Origin: an uncultured Lachnospiraceae bacterium
Lineage (GTDB): Bacteria; Bacillota; Clostridia; Lachnospirales; Lachnospiraceae
Assembly: GCA_900539715.1 (NCBI GenBank)
Contig: UQDA01000006.1
Span: forward strand, 62,001 to 126,000
Length of the DNA: 64,000 nucleotides
Direction of reading: 5' to 3'
Part shown: piece by piece, positions 62,351 to 64,000 of the stretch
How positions within the stretch are numbered: the first letter of the stretch is position 1
Layout of the letters: the number at the start of each line of letters is the position of its first letter
Translations under genes and position numbers: made by a program
The notes under the pieces: model-generated
The model's database searches: none
Seen by the model: the letters and a program-made list of their open reading frames with translations, nothing else
Told to the model about the DNA's origin: nothing

Positions 62351-63976
62351 TCACTGTCTCTCATAGAGGGAGCATATCACACCTATGTTTCTAAATTTCT
62401 TTATACTTTCACTTAATCTTTGTACTGTATCACTCTTTAAAATGTAATTAACTACAGGAGTAGTTATATATCTTGAAAACTCATCTAAGATCGTAATACT
62501 TCTATTTGTATTGGCAAATACTCTGTTTTTATCTATTTCAAAAAATATTTTCTTGCTAGAATCTATTTCGAATTTCATATTACCTAAAAAAATTGGTAAA
62601 ACTTCATTTTCTAGACAAAATTCCAATCCTTTTTCATATAAATCTTTTGACATTTCTTTGCCCAAACAAAATCTTTTTGTATAATTGCAAAACGATGGTG
62701 CATCGTCATCCATAATAAAATAGATATATTTTAAATATTCATGTTTTGAATTAAGTACTTTTTCTATGACACGATCAGAGGTTCTTCCCGTTAATCTTTC
62801 ATACCTTGTCCAAAAATATTTATTAGCTCTTGCATTTGCCTTATGCATTTCACAAATCGCTGTAACTCTATCATACAAAGAGCCATTTTCCTGATAATTT
62901 TGTGCAACACACCAACCACAATCAGTACCAACTTCACAATTTAGACACTTGCTTTCACTGACTACATTCCATGCAGTTCCACAAAGTGCACGAAGTGTAT
63001 TATAATTTATTCCCGTAGATATATGTCCCACAGTTTTGCTCTTTTTATCCTCTGAGCACATATCCAAAAAACGAATACATGGATAAATATTTCCTTCATA
63101 ATCAAACGCTAAACTTTTGTATCCAGCACCACACCTATTCTGATTTAAAGAAGTTGTCGACACAGGAAGCCCTCTTCTTTTTTCAAAATATGCTACAGAA
63201 TGTGTTAAGTATCTTCCTGATTCAAACATATAGTCAGCCAAATCTATCAATTGTTTTTCAAACAATTCAGGATCTCCTGGTTTCCACACATCCTCATACA
63301 CCAAATTAGATTCAACATTTTTAAATCCTAAATCCCATAAATGAATAATACTTTCTTTGAGATATTTTAAATCATCACTAGAAAAAGTGGACTTTTGATA
63401 TATTTCTTCTCCAAAATCCTCTTGAAATTTTCCAAAAGACTTTATAACCATATCATACGAGCCTTGACCGTCTAAAGTTTTTCTTGTTAAGTCGTGCTTT
63501 TCCTTTGTGCCATCAATGCTAAATCCAAACCCACAATGACTGTGGTGCTTCTTGATATATTCATGTACTTTAGGACTATCATAAAGAGTTCCATTTGTAG
63601 AAAATGAAATTTGAAAATTATCAAACCACTTATGGTGCTTTACATACAAGGATAAAACAATATAATCACTAATCTGATCAATCAAATCTATTTCTATCAA
63701 AGGCTCTCCACCTATAAAATCCACCATAAGATTCTCTGTTAGGCTAGTGCAATATGGGTCGTTAATTAAGAAGTCTACAATTTTTTTACCCATTTCAAAT
63801 GACATTTTATGGAAGTGGTTTTTCCCAACCATGTAGCAATAGGAACATTTTAAATTACACTCCTCAGTAACGCAGAAAGTAGCATTTAAGTAATTCCCCC
63901 TATCCCATGTTATATGAGCAGTATTTTTGTCTCCCATTGTCTTATCAATAACAGAATCTAAATCAATTACAGCCAT
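62351..63976 (-). CDS. 5' part of a radical SAM/SPASM peptide maturase, truncated by the IS
   Basis: The ATG at 63976 follows GGAGGTATACC. Cys40, Cys44 and Cys47 in CNLKCSYCYM bind the catalytic [4Fe-4S] cluster, IGGEPLIE follows, and a SPASM region holds RCGAGYKSLAFDYEGNIYPC and KCLNCEVGTDCGWC (residues about 285-375). A second module begins near residue 412 (LKYIYFIMDDDAPSFCNYTKRFC). The last ten codons (62351-62379) come from the IS. In the intact gene this would be a 734-residue enzyme installing thioether or similar links on the Cys-rich precursor. The truncated form keeps the whole radical SAM/SPASM unit, so partial activity is possible. Confidence 0.9.
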   Translation of the reverse strand: MAVIDLDSVIDKTMGDKNTAHITWDRGNYLNATFCVTEECNLKCSYCYMVGKNHFHKMSFEMGKKIVDFLINDPYCTSLTENLMVDFIGGEPLIEIDLIDQISDYIVLSLYVKHHKWFDNFQISFSTNGTLYDSPKVHEYIKKHHSHCGFGFSIDGTKEKHDLTRKTLDGQGSYDMVIKSFGKFQEDFGEEIYQKSTFSSDDLKYLKESIIHLWDLGFKNVESNLVYEDVWKPGDPELFEKQLIDLADYMFESGRYLTHSVAYFEKRRGLPVSTTSLNQNRCGAGYKSLAFDYEGNIYPCIRFLDMCSEDKKSKTVGHISTGINYNTLRALCGTAWNVVSESKCLNCEVGTDCGWCVAQNYQENGSLYDRVTAICEMHKANARANKYFWTRYERLTGRTSDRVIEKVLNSKHEYLKYIYFIMDDDAPSFCNYTKRFCLGKEMSKDLYEKGLEFCLENEVLPIFLGNMKFEIDSSKKIFFEIDKNRVFANTNRSITILDEFSRYITTPVVNYILKSDTVQRLSESIKKFRNIGVICSLYERQ

Positions 63977-64000
63977 GGTATACCTCCATTTTTTCATTTA

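Larger units (their letters stand above)
60655..62379 (-). mobile_element. IS3/IS150-like insertion sequence inside the maturase gene
   Basis: The element has two overlapping frames (orfA 61620-62315, orfB 60733-61623) and imperfect inverted ends: left TGAACCGCTACCC...GAGGACAGTGAAA, right (reverse complement) TGATATGCTCCCT...GAGAGACAGTGAAA. CAC occurs on both sides (60652-60654 and 62380-62382) as a 3-bp target duplication, usual for IS3 members. Confidence 0.9.

Noticed and set aside
62351..62379. Native C-terminus of the maturase (last residues GVICSLYERQ)
   Set aside because: These codons lie inside the IS inverted repeat; the original frame continues at 60651.
51050..64000. CRISPR array or conjugation genes in the accessory region
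   Set aside because: The repeats at 51171-51460 are too few and irregular for CRISPR, and no relaxase, coupling protein or type IV secretion gene is present within the window.

Overview
The window looks like chromosomal DNA of a gut-type Firmicute, most likely a Lachnospiraceae member (inference). Supporting signs are YesM/YesN-type two-component regulators next to LplABC-like sugar ABC transporters, many intracellular glycosidases and sulfatases, a T-box in front of leucine biosynthesis genes, strong GGAGG ribosome sites with TTGaca-17-TAtaaT promoters, and a Tn916-like integrase/excisionase/sigma module.

Region 1 (1-15000) is a host-glycan utilisation block. On the minus strand, two permeases and a lipoprotein binding protein (8201-11766) end in a terminator. 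A separate promoter then drives histidine kinase, AraC-type regulator, sulfatase, GH3 and GH20 enzymes (1-7961). A divergent sulfatase (12044-13479) is frameshifted, and a convergent GH125 exo-alpha-1,6-mannosidase follows. With the GH38 alpha-mannosidase at 27171-30308 the set fits N-glycan or sulfated mucin oligosaccharides that are imported and then trimmed in the cytoplasm.

Region 2 (15.1-33.3 kb) is mostly housekeeping: RecQ, YitT, an RmlD-like reductase, a GreA-type factor, a glycerophosphodiesterase, an MFS carrier, a RelA/SpoT-type alarmone synthetase, a MATE exporter, an OmpR-type two-component system with a PepSY lipoprotein, GH38, and a Tet(M)-like ribosomal GTPase fused to a Rae1/YacP-like NYN nuclease. 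Region 3 (33.4-46.2 kb) holds a MalEFG-like operon with a GH13 amylase and divergent LacI regulator, an AraC regulator, a GH31 glycosidase, MFS, DUF362 ferredoxin-like and zinc alcohol dehydrogenase genes. Region 4 (46.3-51.05 kb) is leuA-leuC-leuD-leuB under a T-box leader.

Region 5 (51.1-64 kb) is accessory DNA: two tandem paralogous tyrosine integrases, an excisionase, a 0.5 kb structured non-coding stretch and a sigma-like gene (Tn916-family end), then an IS1182-like element and an AT-rich peptide-modification locus. That locus encodes a 49-residue precursor with three CxGCxxx heptads, a 96-residue partner, an ABC exporter and a large radical SAM/SPASM maturase. The maturase is split by an IS3/IS150-like element with a 3-bp target duplication; removing the element in silico restores one open frame of 734 codons. 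This locus, and the GTPase-nuclease fusion, are the most novel parts of the window.
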